DNA from: Commensalibacter nepenthis
Lineage (GTDB): Bacteria > Pseudomonadota > Alphaproteobacteria > Acetobacterales > Acetobacteraceae
Reading direction: 5' to 3'
Assembly (NCBI RefSeq): GCF_029953305.1
Contig: NZ_JASBAN010000001.1
Location: forward strand, 2,260,014 to 2,324,013
DNA length: 64,000 nt
Shown: one piece after another, positions 14,778 through 23,514 of the stretch
Numbering within the stretch: the first letter of the stretch is position 1
Layout: each line of letters opens with the position of its first letter
Notes under the pieces: model-generated
Database searches by the model: none
Seen by the model: the letters and a program-made list of their open reading frames with translations, nothing else
What the model was told of the DNA's origin: nothing
Position numbers and translations under genes: made by a program

Positions 14778-16103
14778 TTATATCAAAGAACGGGCAAAAT
14801 CTTCTAATGTTTTATGATGTAGTAAAGCAACTTTGGTTGAGGCAGCCAGTTGACGTGCCGCAGTAGTATAGGCTGCATTTGAAACGACAGCAGCATAATC
14901 TGCGTGATAGAAGGTTTTGGCTGCATTGACCTCTTGAACTGCTTTATTGCCAACAGGTTTACTGTATAATTTACATTGAATGATAAAGGTAACTCCTTTC
15001 TTAACAGCAATAACATCTGCACCTTGATCGCCACTTGCTGTTGTGACCTCGGCATCCCATCCAGAGTGGTTTAATAATTCTGCACAATAGATTTCATAAT
15101 CAAAAGGGTTCATTTTAGGAGAAAATTTGTATCTTGATTTTCTTGTTCTTTGAAATAATTTTGTTTGTTTTTTAGGGGGATATTTAGCCGTATATAAAAT
15201 ATTCCTGACGATTTCTTTTTTTATGTGAGGGAGTAGCCCAAGGAGTTGGTGATTGGAGAGGTTGGGCTTAATAATGGATTTGATAAAACGATTTACTTCT
15301 TGTAACCATTTATCTTCGATGAGACTGCCATACTCATCTTTATATAAAAGTTGATCGCGTTTGATATATAAAATATTTGCATGTTGTTTGATTTGATAAT
15401 TTGCAATTTTCAGTGCTTTTGAGAATGAATGATTTTTCCTTTTTCGTTTGTAAAAAGAAATGAAGAAATTTAATAATGGGTGACCGAATAAAAGTATAAA
15501 TGCGATGATGCTCATTCCATATAAAATTTGATTATGGAATATAGAAGGATCAAATAAAGAAGTTGTATTGGATGCATTTAACTTACCAAAAGGAGAGGGA
15601 AGTTCTGGCATAGGGTATTTATCTAAATATTGCAGTAATCTAGAGACAATCAAAGAGGTTCCTGTTAATGATATAGGTACGATATCATTATTAATTGTAA
15701 TATAAGCGCTCTCTTTTGCGGTAAAATCGTGGATAAATAGTTTTAGTTGCTGCGTTGATAAGTTGGTTTTGAAATAGGTCTGGTTACTCTTTGTTACAAA
15801 AGCCTGTTTATTTAAGGTAAAATTTTGCGTTCCAATACTGAAATTTAACGAATATGTATCTCTGAGGTAATTACTGTTTTGTAGATAAGCAATTTGTAAT
15901 AAAGACTGCCTGCCTGAATAAATAAAAAGTGTGATGATAAAATCATTATCTTGACCATTGATGGTTAATTGTTGTGATTTTGTATTGATAGAAGATCGCC
16001 ACAAAGCATTATCTGCGATAATCTGAGAAGCAGAAAAACTGGGCAGGCTGAAAAAACATAAATAACAAAGTGTTAAAAAGATGTATAAAAACTTATTTTT
16101 CAT
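14778..16103 (-). CDS. Membrane-anchored restriction endonuclease-like (Mrr-type) protein
   Basis: 441 residues. A signal peptide (YIFLTLCYLCFFSLPSFSAS) precedes a beta-rich domain of about 170 residues, then a membrane helix at about 195-215 (LYGMSIIAFILLFGHPLLNF), a basic Lys/Arg-rich stretch, and a C-terminal Mrr-type nuclease domain at about 330-440. The nuclease core has E in YCAELL, D in GDQGADVIAV and QCK in IIQCKLYSKP, matching the D...QxK arrangement of Mrr/type IV enzymes. Predicted topology puts the nuclease in the cytoplasm and the first domain in the periplasm. The DNA target is unknown. It lies in the accessory island next to an IS6 copy. Confidence 0.75.
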   Translation of the reverse strand: MKNKFLYIFLTLCYLCFFSLPSFSASQIIADNALWRSSINTKSQQLTINGQDNDFIITLFIYSGRQSLLQIAYLQNSNYLRDTYSLNFSIGTQNFTLNKQAFVTKSNQTYFKTNLSTQQLKLFIHDFTAKESAYITINNDIVPISLTGTSLIVSRLLQYLDKYPMPELPSPFGKLNASNTTSLFDPSIFHNQILYGMSIIAFILLFGHPLLNFFISFYKRKRKNHSFSKALKIANYQIKQHANILYIKRDQLLYKDEYGSLIEDKWLQEVNRFIKSIIKPNLSNHQLLGLLPHIKKEIVRNILYTAKYPPKKQTKLFQRTRKSRYKFSPKMNPFDYEIYCAELLNHSGWDAEVTTASGDQGADVIAVKKGVTFIIQCKLYSKPVGNKAVQEVNAAKTFYHADYAAVVSNAAYTTAARQLAASTKVALLHHKTLEDFARSLI

Positions 16104-16273
16104 AAATAGTCATCAGTAAATACGATATAATGTATTGTTAATATTCTTAATAGAATACCACGCAACTTATGTTAAAATGATGACGATTGTAAAGGTAATT
16201 CACGTTTAATAATTTATAGCTTCAAACGGATAAAGAATATCAAAAGTTTTTGGTTTTGAATATTACTCCAAAC

Positions 16274-17153
16274 GGTCTTGTCGCAAATATTGAATGGGGC
16301 TGTAATTAGCCATAAAGCTAGCTAATTTAGACGGGTATATTATTATTTAAGCCGAAGATATTTTGAATGAGCTTTATTTGTTCGTTGATTGTCCATTTTC
16401 CTTTAAAGCCCAGTCCTTTTTTAATCCAGAGAATGGCCTCATATCCGTTGAGTGTTTTTCTTGCGGTATGAAAAGATTGAAAACAGCCATTTCTTGGTAT
16501 ACCCCTCTTTAACCTGAAATGATCATTTTCTATTCCCTGTTGTAAAGATTTCTTTGTTTCATGAACGCAGCGATTGGGAAGAATATACTCATTCTTCATG
16601 GTTTGTATGGTTTTTGGAAACGGTAATGCTTTATCTGTTCCAATATGGGTTGGAGCGAACAGACCCTCTTTTTTAAACGCCTTTCTAAAGAAACGTTGTG
16701 CTGCTTTGATATTTCTTTTAGCTGTTAACAAGAAATCAATAGCAGTTCCATTCTTATCAATGGCTCTATATAGATACTTCCACTGACCTTTTACTTTGAT
16801 ATAGGTTTCATCAATCCTCACCTCACCACAATGGGGTTTTCTATAGCTTCTCAAACGTTTTTCTAATAGTGGTGCATAGCGTAATACCCAACGGTTTAAC
16901 GTGCTATGATCAACGCTTACTCCACGCTCTAAAAACAATTCCTCAATGTCTCGATAGCTAAGACAATAGCGTAAATACCAGTTTACCGCTTGGATAATCA
17001 TCAATCCATTAAAATGACGACCTTTAAAATCATCCCTAGATCTTAATATAAGCTTGCTATAGATACCAATAGACATAAATCGTTCCTAAAATATAAATAC
17101 TCACTCCATTTTTATATCATACTAAAATACATAATTAAATTTGCGACAAGACC
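16274..17153 (-). mobile_element. IS6-family insertion sequence, copy 2 (880 bp, reverse)
   Basis: The ends are GGTCTTGTCGCAAAT at 16,274-16,288 and its complement at 17,139-17,153. The flanking 8-mers CTCCAAAC and AAAAAGAT do not match, so no target duplication is visible. It is inverted relative to copies 1 and 3, so recombination between copies could invert the intervening DNA. Length and transposase are intact. Confidence 0.9.
16327..17076 (-). CDS. IS6-family DDE transposase (copy 2)
   Basis: 249 residues with the same HTH and DDE core as copy 1 (VRIDETYIKV, HIGTDKALPF, QQGIENDHF). It shares GVSVDHSTLN and TDKALPF with copy 3, so those two are the closer pair, apart from a few changes such as LNGYEAILW here. 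It appears full length and potentially active. Confidence 0.92.
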   Translation of the reverse strand: MSIGIYSKLILRSRDDFKGRHFNGLMIIQAVNWYLRYCLSYRDIEELFLERGVSVDHSTLNRWVLRYAPLLEKRLRSYRKPHCGEVRIDETYIKVKGQWKYLYRAIDKNGTAIDFLLTAKRNIKAAQRFFRKAFKKEGLFAPTHIGTDKALPFPKTIQTMKNEYILPNRCVHETKKSLQQGIENDHFRLKRGIPRNGCFQSFHTARKTLNGYEAILWIKKGLGFKGKWTINEQIKLIQNIFGLNNNIPV

Positions 17154-17247
17154 AAAAAGATTGTTGAGAAACACATATAAAACAAAAAAGAATAAACAGA
17201 CTATATTGAAAAATTTTCACAAAATTAACCTAAATTTAAAAAATAAA

Positions 17248-18290
17248 CTACTTTAAACCAAGATGCTGATTAATCGCCTCAGATGTAAAATTAGATAACA
17301 TTTTATTCACAAAAGACGTAAAATTATTGTACTTTGCCTGAGGATTACTATTATCACCATTAATCGTTGTAACAAATTTATTATTATTTACCGTTACTCC
17401 TCGACGAACAAGGGATTGAGGATATGAGACTTGTAAATTTCTATTGTTTTGTAATATTTCTAATTGTTTGTAATTAGAAGTTTGAACAGTTGTTGCAAAT
17501 GATAGTGATTTTTGCTGATTATACATAGCTGCTGATAAAAAGAAGCCTTGTGGCGCACGTATTGCAGTATCTGGAGTAACTTTCTGATCATTTATTACAG
17601 GTTTTGTTTCTTGAGGTTCAGTCTGATTCCAAGCTTGTTCTAAAGCTTTAGCTCCACCATATCTAGCAGAAAAAACATTTGCTTTTTTTATTTCTCCTTT
17701 TCTGCTCTGAACTGCCTGTAATTAAAGAATCTTTCATAACAAAATCAATATCATTAGGGTTAGCATTAGCTCCTGTTGCAAAATAACGAGTAACCCAATT
17801 AGTGAAATTTAAAGCTGATTTCATTATTGCAGAAATTCCTTTTCCAGAATCTTTATCTTCAGCACGACCTTCAATAATATCTGCTGTTTGTTGTAATGCA
17901 GAACCTAAATCACTGTCTTGTATGACATTACCCCATGAATCTTTATATTTTTTTTGTAACCTATCTACTACTGTTGGTATTGATTTATTCATTAAATCGC
18001 TAGATTTTTCTTGGTTATCTTTATTTTGTTTGAGATAAAACATTACCATATTTTCTAAAACATTGAAAAGATGTTCTGATTGTCCTGCATCAGCCTCATT
18101 AATTAAAAATCCATGCTTATTCATATTTTGAAGAGCATTTTCTTCATATTGCCCACGATACTGAGATTTAACCCAGTAATTATCTTCAGGTTTTTCACCT
18201 TTTCGTAACCTATGAATTCTTGAATCAGTAGCAGTTGCAACCATATCGTTTGTTTTAAAAAACTTTTCTACTTCTTGCATAATCTGTTCT
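17248..18290 (-). pseudogene. IS-truncated, frameshifted gene of unknown function
   Basis: Two frames form one protein of about 345 residues. The first runs from the edge of IS copy 3 (open through GAA CAG ATT ATG) as MQEVEKFFKTNDMVATATDS... to about 17,705. A one-base shift near 17,700-17,725 then connects to QAVQSRKGEIKKANVFSARYG..., which continues without a stop to 17,248 and ends INQHLGLK. A helical segment with ALNFTNWVTRYFATG precedes the shift. IS copy 3 removes the true N-terminus. I do not recognise the family; the Gln/Asn-rich tail and size could suit a secretion- or conjugation-associated protein, but this is not supported by any motif. Confidence 0.55.
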
Positions 18291-19170
18291 GGTCTTGTTG
18301 CAAATTTAATTATGTATTTTAGTATGATATAAAAATGGAGTGAGTATTTATATTTTAGGAACGATTTATGTCTATTGGTATCTATAGCAAGCTTATATTA
18401 AGATCTAGGGATGATTTTAAAGGTCGTCATTTTAATGGATTGATGATTATCCAAGCGGTAAACTGGTATTTACGCTATTGTCTTAGCTATCGAGATATTG
18501 AGGAATTGTTTTTAGAGCGTGGAGTAAGCGTTGATCATAGCACGTTAAATCGTTGGGTATTACGCTATGCACCACTATTAGAAAAACGTTTGAGAAGCTA
18601 TAGAAAACCCCATTGTGGTGAGGTGAGGATTGATGAAACCTATATCAAGGTAAAAGGTCAGTGGAAGTATCTATATAGAGCCATTGATAAGAATGGAACT
18701 GCTATTGATTTCTTATTAACAGCTAAAAGAAATATCAAAGCAGCACAACGCTTTTTTATAAAAGCATTTAAAGAAGAGGGTCTATTCGCTCCAACCCATA
18801 TTGGAACAGATAAAGCATTACCGTTTCCAAAAACCATACAAACCATGAAGAATGAGTATATCCTTCCCAATCACTGCGTTCATGAAACAAAGAAATCTTT
18901 ACAACAGGGAATAGAAAATGATCATTTTAGAGTAAAGAGAATTATCCCAAAGAATGGTTGCTTTCAATCTTTTCATACCGCAAGAAAAACACTTAAAGGA
19001 TATGAGGCCATTCTCTGGATTAAAAAAGGACTGGGTTTTAAAGGAAAATGGACAATCAACGAACAAATAAAGCTCATTCAAAGCATATTCGGTCTAAATA
19101 ATAATATACCCGTCTAAATTAGCTAGCTTTATGGCTAATTACAGCCCCATTCAATATTTGCGAAAAGACC
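18291..19170 (+). mobile_element. IS6-family insertion sequence, copy 3 (880 bp)
   Basis: The ends are GGTCTTGTTGCAAAT at 18,291-18,305 and ATTTGCGAAAAGACC at 19,156-19,170. Each differs by one base from the repeats of copies 1 and 2, so this copy has slightly decayed ends. Flanks TCTGTTCT and GATATTTA do not match. Its left end cuts the gene at 17,248-18,290; its right end is 14 bases from the stop of the amidohydrolase gene. Confidence 0.9.
18368..19117 (+). CDS. IS6-family DDE transposase (copy 3)
   Basis: 249 residues, intact DDE core as in the other copies. It carries changes the others lack (FIKAFKEEGLF, NDHFRVKRIIPKNGC), so it has drifted for longer or came from another copy. Full length; activity may be limited by the imperfect terminal repeats. 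Confidence 0.92.
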   Translation: MSIGIYSKLILRSRDDFKGRHFNGLMIIQAVNWYLRYCLSYRDIEELFLERGVSVDHSTLNRWVLRYAPLLEKRLRSYRKPHCGEVRIDETYIKVKGQWKYLYRAIDKNGTAIDFLLTAKRNIKAAQRFFIKAFKEEGLFAPTHIGTDKALPFPKTIQTMKNEYILPNHCVHETKKSLQQGIENDHFRVKRIIPKNGCFQSFHTARKTLKGYEAILWIKKGLGFKGKWTINEQIKLIQSIFGLNNNIPV

Positions 19171-19184
19171 GATATTTATTTTAT

Positions 19185-20054
19185 TTATAAAATCGTTTCT
19201 ATTTGCGAGCAAAGCCATTCTATATATTCGTTAAGTTGTTGTTTAAGTAAATAAAAACCATCCTGTAGTTCAAAACTATTCTCGTTCATATATATACTTT
19301 TATTAATTTCAATTTGCATCACATGGATATTTTGTCTTGGATTGCCGTAATGTCGAGTAATATATCCACCAGCATACGGAATATTTTTGCTGACTTTAAA
19401 GCCTTTCTCAGTAAAAAATTTTTGGCTATTATTAATAAGGGCAGGGGAGCATGTCTCTGAAAAGCCGTCTCCTAAGACAATATCTGCATAATAAGGATTG
19501 CGTTTTAGCATAGAAGGCATGGAATGCATGTCTAAAATAATACATCCTCCGTTTTCTTTGGAACTTTTTTGAATAAAATTTTGTATTTGCTGATGATAAG
19601 AAAACCAATAGGTTTCTATGCGTTCTTTAATCTTTGGAAAGGATAAATAATATTTATAAATTTGTTTTCCGCTGCTGCTGATTTTATGCACGGTTCCCAA
19701 ACCTCTTTTGACTTGGGGGCTGTTGGTATGACACCATTCTGGTAATGGGTCTTTGAATAAATCGGGATCCAGCTCCCATGCTTCTCTATTTAAATCACAG
19801 AATATTCTGGGAAGGCTTGCTTGTAAAAAAGTCACTCTATATTGTGTAACATCTTTCAATAAAAGATGAATATAACTATCTTCGCTTTTTCGTAACTCAT
19901 TTAGAGGAACTCTGCATGAGGAAAGTAGATGAGAATCATATTCTATTCCAGAATGGGGTGAGCTGATTAAAATAGGATATGAATATTCATTTTGTGGGTA
20001 TTGGATAAGAAAAGGCAAAGAAAAAGAGGGTTTTATAAAGTCAAATAAAGACAT
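19185..20054 (-). CDS. N-formylglutamate amidohydrolase family protein
   Basis: 289 residues. The family hydrolyses N-formyl-L-glutamate to formate and glutamate, the last step of one histidine-degradation route, although many members act on other N-formyl or N-acyl amino acids. Visible family motifs are ILISSPHSG near the start, RIFCDLNRE, LDMHSMPSM with its metal-type DxHS, DIVLGDGF, and IPYAGGYITRHYG. No other hut genes are nearby, so the true substrate is uncertain. The stop is 14 bases from IS copy 3, and the gene appears intact. Confidence 0.8.
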   Translation of the reverse strand: MSLFDFIKPSFSLPFLIQYPQNEYSYPILISSPHSGIEYDSHLLSSCRVPLNELRKSEDSYIHLLLKDVTQYRVTFLQASLPRIFCDLNREAWELDPDLFKDPLPEWCHTNSPQVKRGLGTVHKISSSGKQIYKYYLSFPKIKERIETYWFSYHQQIQNFIQKSSKENGGCIILDMHSMPSMLKRNPYYADIVLGDGFSETCSPALINNSQKFFTEKGFKVSKNIPYAGGYITRHYGNPRQNIHVMQIEINKSIYMNENSFELQDGFYLLKQQLNEYIEWLCSQIETIL

Positions 20055-20123
20055 TGTACATTCGCAGAAAATAGATAAATAAAATTATCTGATAAAATAT
20101 TTCATTTTTTTTACTTTGGCTAC

Positions 20124-20152
20124 TTGCACTTTTAAAAGAACATCGTTATTAA
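20124..20152 (+). promoter_or_regulatory. Candidate sigma-70 promoter of tRNA-Val
   Basis: TTGCAC at 20,124-20,129 and TATTAA at 20,147-20,152 are separated by 17 bases, and the tRNA begins 17 bases beyond the -10. Spacing is ideal but the boxes match the consensus only in part. Confidence 0.4.
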
Positions 20153-20169
20153 CAGTTATCAGCTAAGAT

Positions 20170-20244
20170 GGGTGTATAGCTCAGCGGGAGAGCACTACCT
20201 TGACATGGTAGGGGTCACAGGTTCAATCCCTGTTACACCCACCA
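20170..20244 (+). tRNA. tRNA-Val (GAC)
   Basis: GGGTGTA pairs with TACACCC, followed by ACCA. The D-arm is TAGCTCAGCGGGAGAGC, the anticodon loop TTGACAT gives GAC, and the T-loop is GTTCAATCC. 75 nt including the encoded CCA, with a standard cloverleaf. Confidence 0.95.
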
Positions 20245-20343
20245 TCTAAGCTTATAGAAATTCACTTAAAAATTTAATATATAATCAAAGCAATAAAAAT
20301 ATCTGCTTATTGATAACAAGATTTATTTTGATGTATCTGTAAA

Positions 20344-21138
20344 ATGAATAAACCTAAATATATTGTACCCGCTTTGATTTGTTTGTTATTTTATAATAAT
20401 ATTGCTAAAGCAGTAACGAATAATCCGTTTTTAAACAATGATACTGTTTATTTACCACAATTCAAACAAAGAGGTGGTAATCCATATATTACAAATAATG
20501 TTAGTATAGATATTATTAAATCTAAAGCTAACCAAGGGGACGTTGTTGCCCAACTTGCATTGGGATTATTATATGGGTTGGGAGAAAGAATTCCTCTTGA
20601 TCATAAAAAAGCAGCTTATTGGTTTCAAAAAGCAGCAAATCAAGGGGATGAGAAAGCTCAACTTTTATTGGGATTAGCGTATTATGATGGTGCGGGTATA
20701 GATAAAGACGATTCAAAAGCATTCTTTTGGTATCAAAAGGCTGCTAATCAAGGGCAGCCTATAGCACAACTTAAACTAGGATCAATGTATTATGAAGGTG
20801 AAGGCACATCTCAGAATTACATTAAAGCAAAAGAGTATTTTCAGAAAGCAGCAAATCAAGGTCATGTTGTGGCTTTGGTCAATCTAGGAGTGATGTATGA
20901 TACAGGACGAGGTACTCCGAAAGATTTTATAAAAGCTAAAAAGTATTTTGAAAAAGCAATTTCAAAAGGTAGTTCTGAAGCTAAGATGAAATTAGGAATT
21001 ATGTATTTTCTTGGTGAGATTACCCCAAAGGATAATGCTAAAGCACTAGAATTATTTGAGCAATTTTGTAAAGAATCACCCAAAGAGTGTAACAGAACCA
21101 TTCAATCTATGATGCTACAATTGCGAAATTCTCGATAA
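20344..21138 (+). CDS. Secreted Sel1-repeat protein
   Basis: 264 residues. An N-terminal signal peptide (YIVPALICLLFYNNIAKAV) is followed by about five Sel1-type repeats of about 36 residues, each with the pattern A-x-x-G-x-x-x-A-x-x-x-LG-x-x-Y-x-x-G-x-G...A-x-x-[WY]-x-x-KAA-x-QG (for example AQLALGLLYGLGERIP and AQLKLGSMYYEGEG). These alpha-alpha repeats mediate protein interactions in the periplasm; a specific partner is not known. A degenerate IS begins 9 bases after the stop but does not appear to cut the gene, which ends with an unpatterned RTIQSMMLQLRNSR. Confidence 0.8.
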   Translation: MNKPKYIVPALICLLFYNNIAKAVTNNPFLNNDTVYLPQFKQRGGNPYITNNVSIDIIKSKANQGDVVAQLALGLLYGLGERIPLDHKKAAYWFQKAANQGDEKAQLLLGLAYYDGAGIDKDDSKAFFWYQKAANQGQPIAQLKLGSMYYEGEGTSQNYIKAKEYFQKAANQGHVVALVNLGVMYDTGRGTPKDFIKAKKYFEKAISKGSSEAKMKLGIMYFLGEITPKDNAKALELFEQFCKESPKECNRTIQSMMLQLRNSR

Positions 21139-21147
21139 AAGCCAATG

Positions 21148-21982
21148 TGTAGGAATTGTTCGGGTTGTTTACAGTGATATGGAATATTACTGTAATGAAA
21201 ATGCATAGAAAAACGAAGCTTATGCTGTAGAAAGTCACGGTAACCGATCTGGCTAAGCGTTTTATGGTCAGCAGACCTACGATTTATGTTGTATTAAGGC
21301 GAGCTCGGTTGCAATTATTTGTGCCGATGTCCAGCACAAATGAGCGTTATAAAACGATCAAATATGGCATTAAACGCCTTGCTAAGATTGAAAAAACACT
21401 TGAGGACAAGCTCAGACGGCAAGCCAAAAATATAACAACTCTTATCCTGGGGAGATGGTGCATGTTGAGATTAAACGGCTTCCTTTGTTGAAAAATGAGA
21501 CTAAACAGCAAACTCGGGAGTATCTTTTTGTAGGTATTGATGATTTTTCTCGAGAACTCTATGCAGGGATTTACAACGATAAATCTCAGTTTAGTGCAGC
21601 TCAGTTCCTACAAGACGATGTGCTGGTTCAATGCCCTTATACGATCGAATGTGTTTACTCTGACAATGGCAGAGAATACCAAGGAACGCTTGAACATCTG
21701 TTTGTTAAATCTTGTTATACCAATCGGATTAACCAGAAATTTACCAAGCCAGCTTGCCCTCAAACCAATGGCAAAGCAGAGCGCGTCATTCGCACACTCA
21801 TGGAAATGTGGCATGAGCGTGAATTGTTCGTCAATGCTCAAGATCGAAAGTTAAAGTTGAAACGATTTATAAATTATTATAACATTGTTAAACCCCATAA
21901 AGGCATTCAAGGAAAAACACCCTATGAGGTTTTAGATGATTATTTTAAACAAAATCTGTAAACAACGCGATCAATTCCTACA
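21148..21982 (+). mobile_element. Degenerate IS481-type insertion sequence (835 bp)
   Basis: Terminal inverted repeats of 27 bp with two mismatches occupy 21,148-21,174 (beginning TGTAGGAATTG) and 21,956-21,982 (ending CAATTCCTACA). Between them is a single integrase-like gene disrupted by an in-frame TAG and a frameshift. No clear target duplication was seen. The element is probably immobile without help. Confidence 0.75.
21195..21961 (+). pseudogene. IS481-type transposase, nonsense codon and frameshift
   Basis: The N-terminal part starts at the ATG at 21,195 (MKMHRKTKLML), hits a TAG at 21,228-21,230 and continues as VTDLAKRFMVSRPTIYVVLRR, a helix-turn-helix. A one-base shift in an A-run near 21,430 moves the frame to NNSYPGEMVHVEIKRLPLL and the integrase (rve) core: GIDDFSREL (first Asp), VYSDNGREY (second Asp) and CPQTNGKAERVIRTL (Glu). 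The C-terminal FINYYN...KTPYEVL motif is typical of IS481/IS3-like enzymes. Inactive as it stands. Confidence 0.8.
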
Positions 21983-22047
21983 ATTCAATATTATTAAAAG
22001 AGGAATAATAATTTCAGTTTTAGACCAGCCGCATTTTTTTTTAAGAT

Positions 22048-22155
22048 TCAAAAAATAATAAATAAAATCAAAGCTATAAATATAAAAGGGGATGCTATAA
22101 AAAAGAGCATTCCAATGATATCTAATGTTGTAAAATTTAGTGAACCTCCTAACAT
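22048..22155 (-). CDS. 35-residue single-pass membrane peptide
   Basis: A short frame, MLGGSLNFTTLDIIGMLFFI followed by a hydrophobic ASPFIFIALILFIIF, ends with TGA. It has a plausible ribosome site (AAAGGAAAC, 3 bases before ATG) and one membrane helix covering most of its length. It lies downstream of serA on the same strand, past a hairpin. No family was recognised. Small membrane peptides of this kind often modulate larger membrane complexes, but no partner can be named here. Confidence 0.4.
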   Translation of the reverse strand: MLGGSLNFTTLDIIGMLFFIASPFIFIALILFIIF

Positions 22156-22176
22156 ACGTTTCCTTTAATATATTTT

Positions 22177-22212
22177 ACACACTCTTAATAATCTAAATCA
22201 CTAAGAGTGTGT
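22177..22212 (-). terminator. serA: Hairpin after serA
   Basis: A perfect 11-bp stem (ACACACTCTTA at 22,177-22,187 with its complement at 22,202-22,212) and a 14-base loop lie just downstream of the serA stop. The following minus-strand sequence (AAAATATATT) is AT-rich but not a clean U-tract, so it may be a weak terminator or an RNA 3' stabiliser. It could let some transcripts read into the small membrane ORF. Confidence 0.5.
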
Positions 22213-22225
22213 TATTTACTGAATT

Positions 22226-23485
22226 TTACTTATCAGTTGGACGATACAAAATACGCGCACGAACTGTACCATCTAAGGCACGTAAAGAACGAAGGATTTC
22301 AATATCGATGTCTTTTTCACCTTCAGTCGTTGCTTCGATAACCACATAACCAACTTCACCATCAGTTTGAAGATATTGAGCAGATATATTCGCATTGGCT
22401 TCGGTAAAAATATTATTGATTTTTTGCATAATACCAGGAACATTTTTATGCACATGCATATATCTGGTTCCTTTAAGGCGAATGGGTAGTTGAACTTCTG
22501 GAAAATTAACAGAACTTAAGGTTGAACCCACATCAGAATATTCAATAAATTTATTTGCGACTTCTCGACCAATACGTTCTTGAGCTTCGATCGTAGAGCC
22601 TCCGATATGAGGAGATAAAATTACATTTTCCAACCCACGTAAAGGAGAGCTAAATTCTTCGCCCTTTTCTTTTGGTTCTTTAGGGAATACGTCAATTGCA
22701 GCGCCCAATAAATGCTTGCTTTTTAAAGCTGCTGCGAGCGCATCAATATCGACCACTTGTCCACGTGCGTTATTGATTAAGAAAGAGCCAGGTTTCATCA
22801 TGGCAATTTCTTTTTCACCAATAAGATTGATGGTACTTTCCAAATGAGGCACATGCAAGCTAACAATGTCACTTTCTTTGAGTAATGCAGCCAAAGAGTC
22901 AACAGAGCGAGCATTACCATGCATTAATTTATCAACTGGATCATAATAAATAACATGTAATCCAAAAGCTTCCGCTAGAATAGAAAGTTGAGATCCAATA
23001 GATCCGTAACCAACAATCCCAAGTGTTTTACCTCTGACTTCCCAACTATTGGTACTGCTTTTATCCCATAGACCTTTATGGCATTCTTCTGAACGGGTAA
23101 AAATACGACGTAACAACATCACAATTTCACCCATCACTAATTCAGCGACTGAGCGTGTATTGCTGAATGGTGCATTAAAAACAGGAATACCACGATTTCT
23201 GGCAGCGTCTAAATCAACTTGGTTGGTCCCAATACAAAAACAACCAATCGCGATTAATTTATCTGCTTCATCTAATACCGCTTCAGTTAAATGAGTACGA
23301 GAACGAATACCAATTAAATGAACACCTTTGATTGCTTCTTTTAAAGCATCTTCATCCAAAGCCGTTTTTAAATGCGTGATATTACTATATCCATTTTGTT
23401 TCAAAAGTTCGACTGCACTTTCATGCACACCCTCAAGTAACAAAATACGAATTTTATCTTTGGGTAAAGATAAGTTAGAAGCCAT
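22226..23485 (-). CDS. serA: D-3-phosphoglycerate dehydrogenase
   Basis: 419 residues, the usual size of the E. coli-type enzyme. It oxidises 3-phosphoglycerate to 3-phosphohydroxypyruvate with NAD, the first step of serine synthesis. The NAD-binding motif GIVGYGSIGSQLS lies near residue 155, the catalytic region includes NNARGQVVD and the His of ILSPHIGGST, and a C-terminal ACT domain (about 340-415; MHVHKNVPGIMQKIN) is the site where serine usually inhibits the enzyme. It lies 29 bases downstream of hisN in a minus-strand group with hisN and a cytochrome c gene. Cytoplasmic. Confidence 0.95.
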   Translation of the reverse strand: MASNLSLPKDKIRILLLEGVHESAVELLKQNGYSNITHLKTALDEDALKEAIKGVHLIGIRSRTHLTEAVLDEADKLIAIGCFCIGTNQVDLDAARNRGIPVFNAPFSNTRSVAELVMGEIVMLLRRIFTRSEECHKGLWDKSSTNSWEVRGKTLGIVGYGSIGSQLSILAEAFGLHVIYYDPVDKLMHGNARSVDSLAALLKESDIVSLHVPHLESTINLIGEKEIAMMKPGSFLINNARGQVVDIDALAAALKSKHLLGAAIDVFPKEPKEKGEEFSSPLRGLENVILSPHIGGSTIEAQERIGREVANKFIEYSDVGSTLSSVNFPEVQLPIRLKGTRYMHVHKNVPGIMQKINNIFTEANANISAQYLQTDGEVGYVVIEATTEGEKDIDIEILRSLRALDGTVRARILYRPTDK

Positions 23486-23514
23486 TTTATTTTCCTATAT
23501 AATAATATTAAAAA

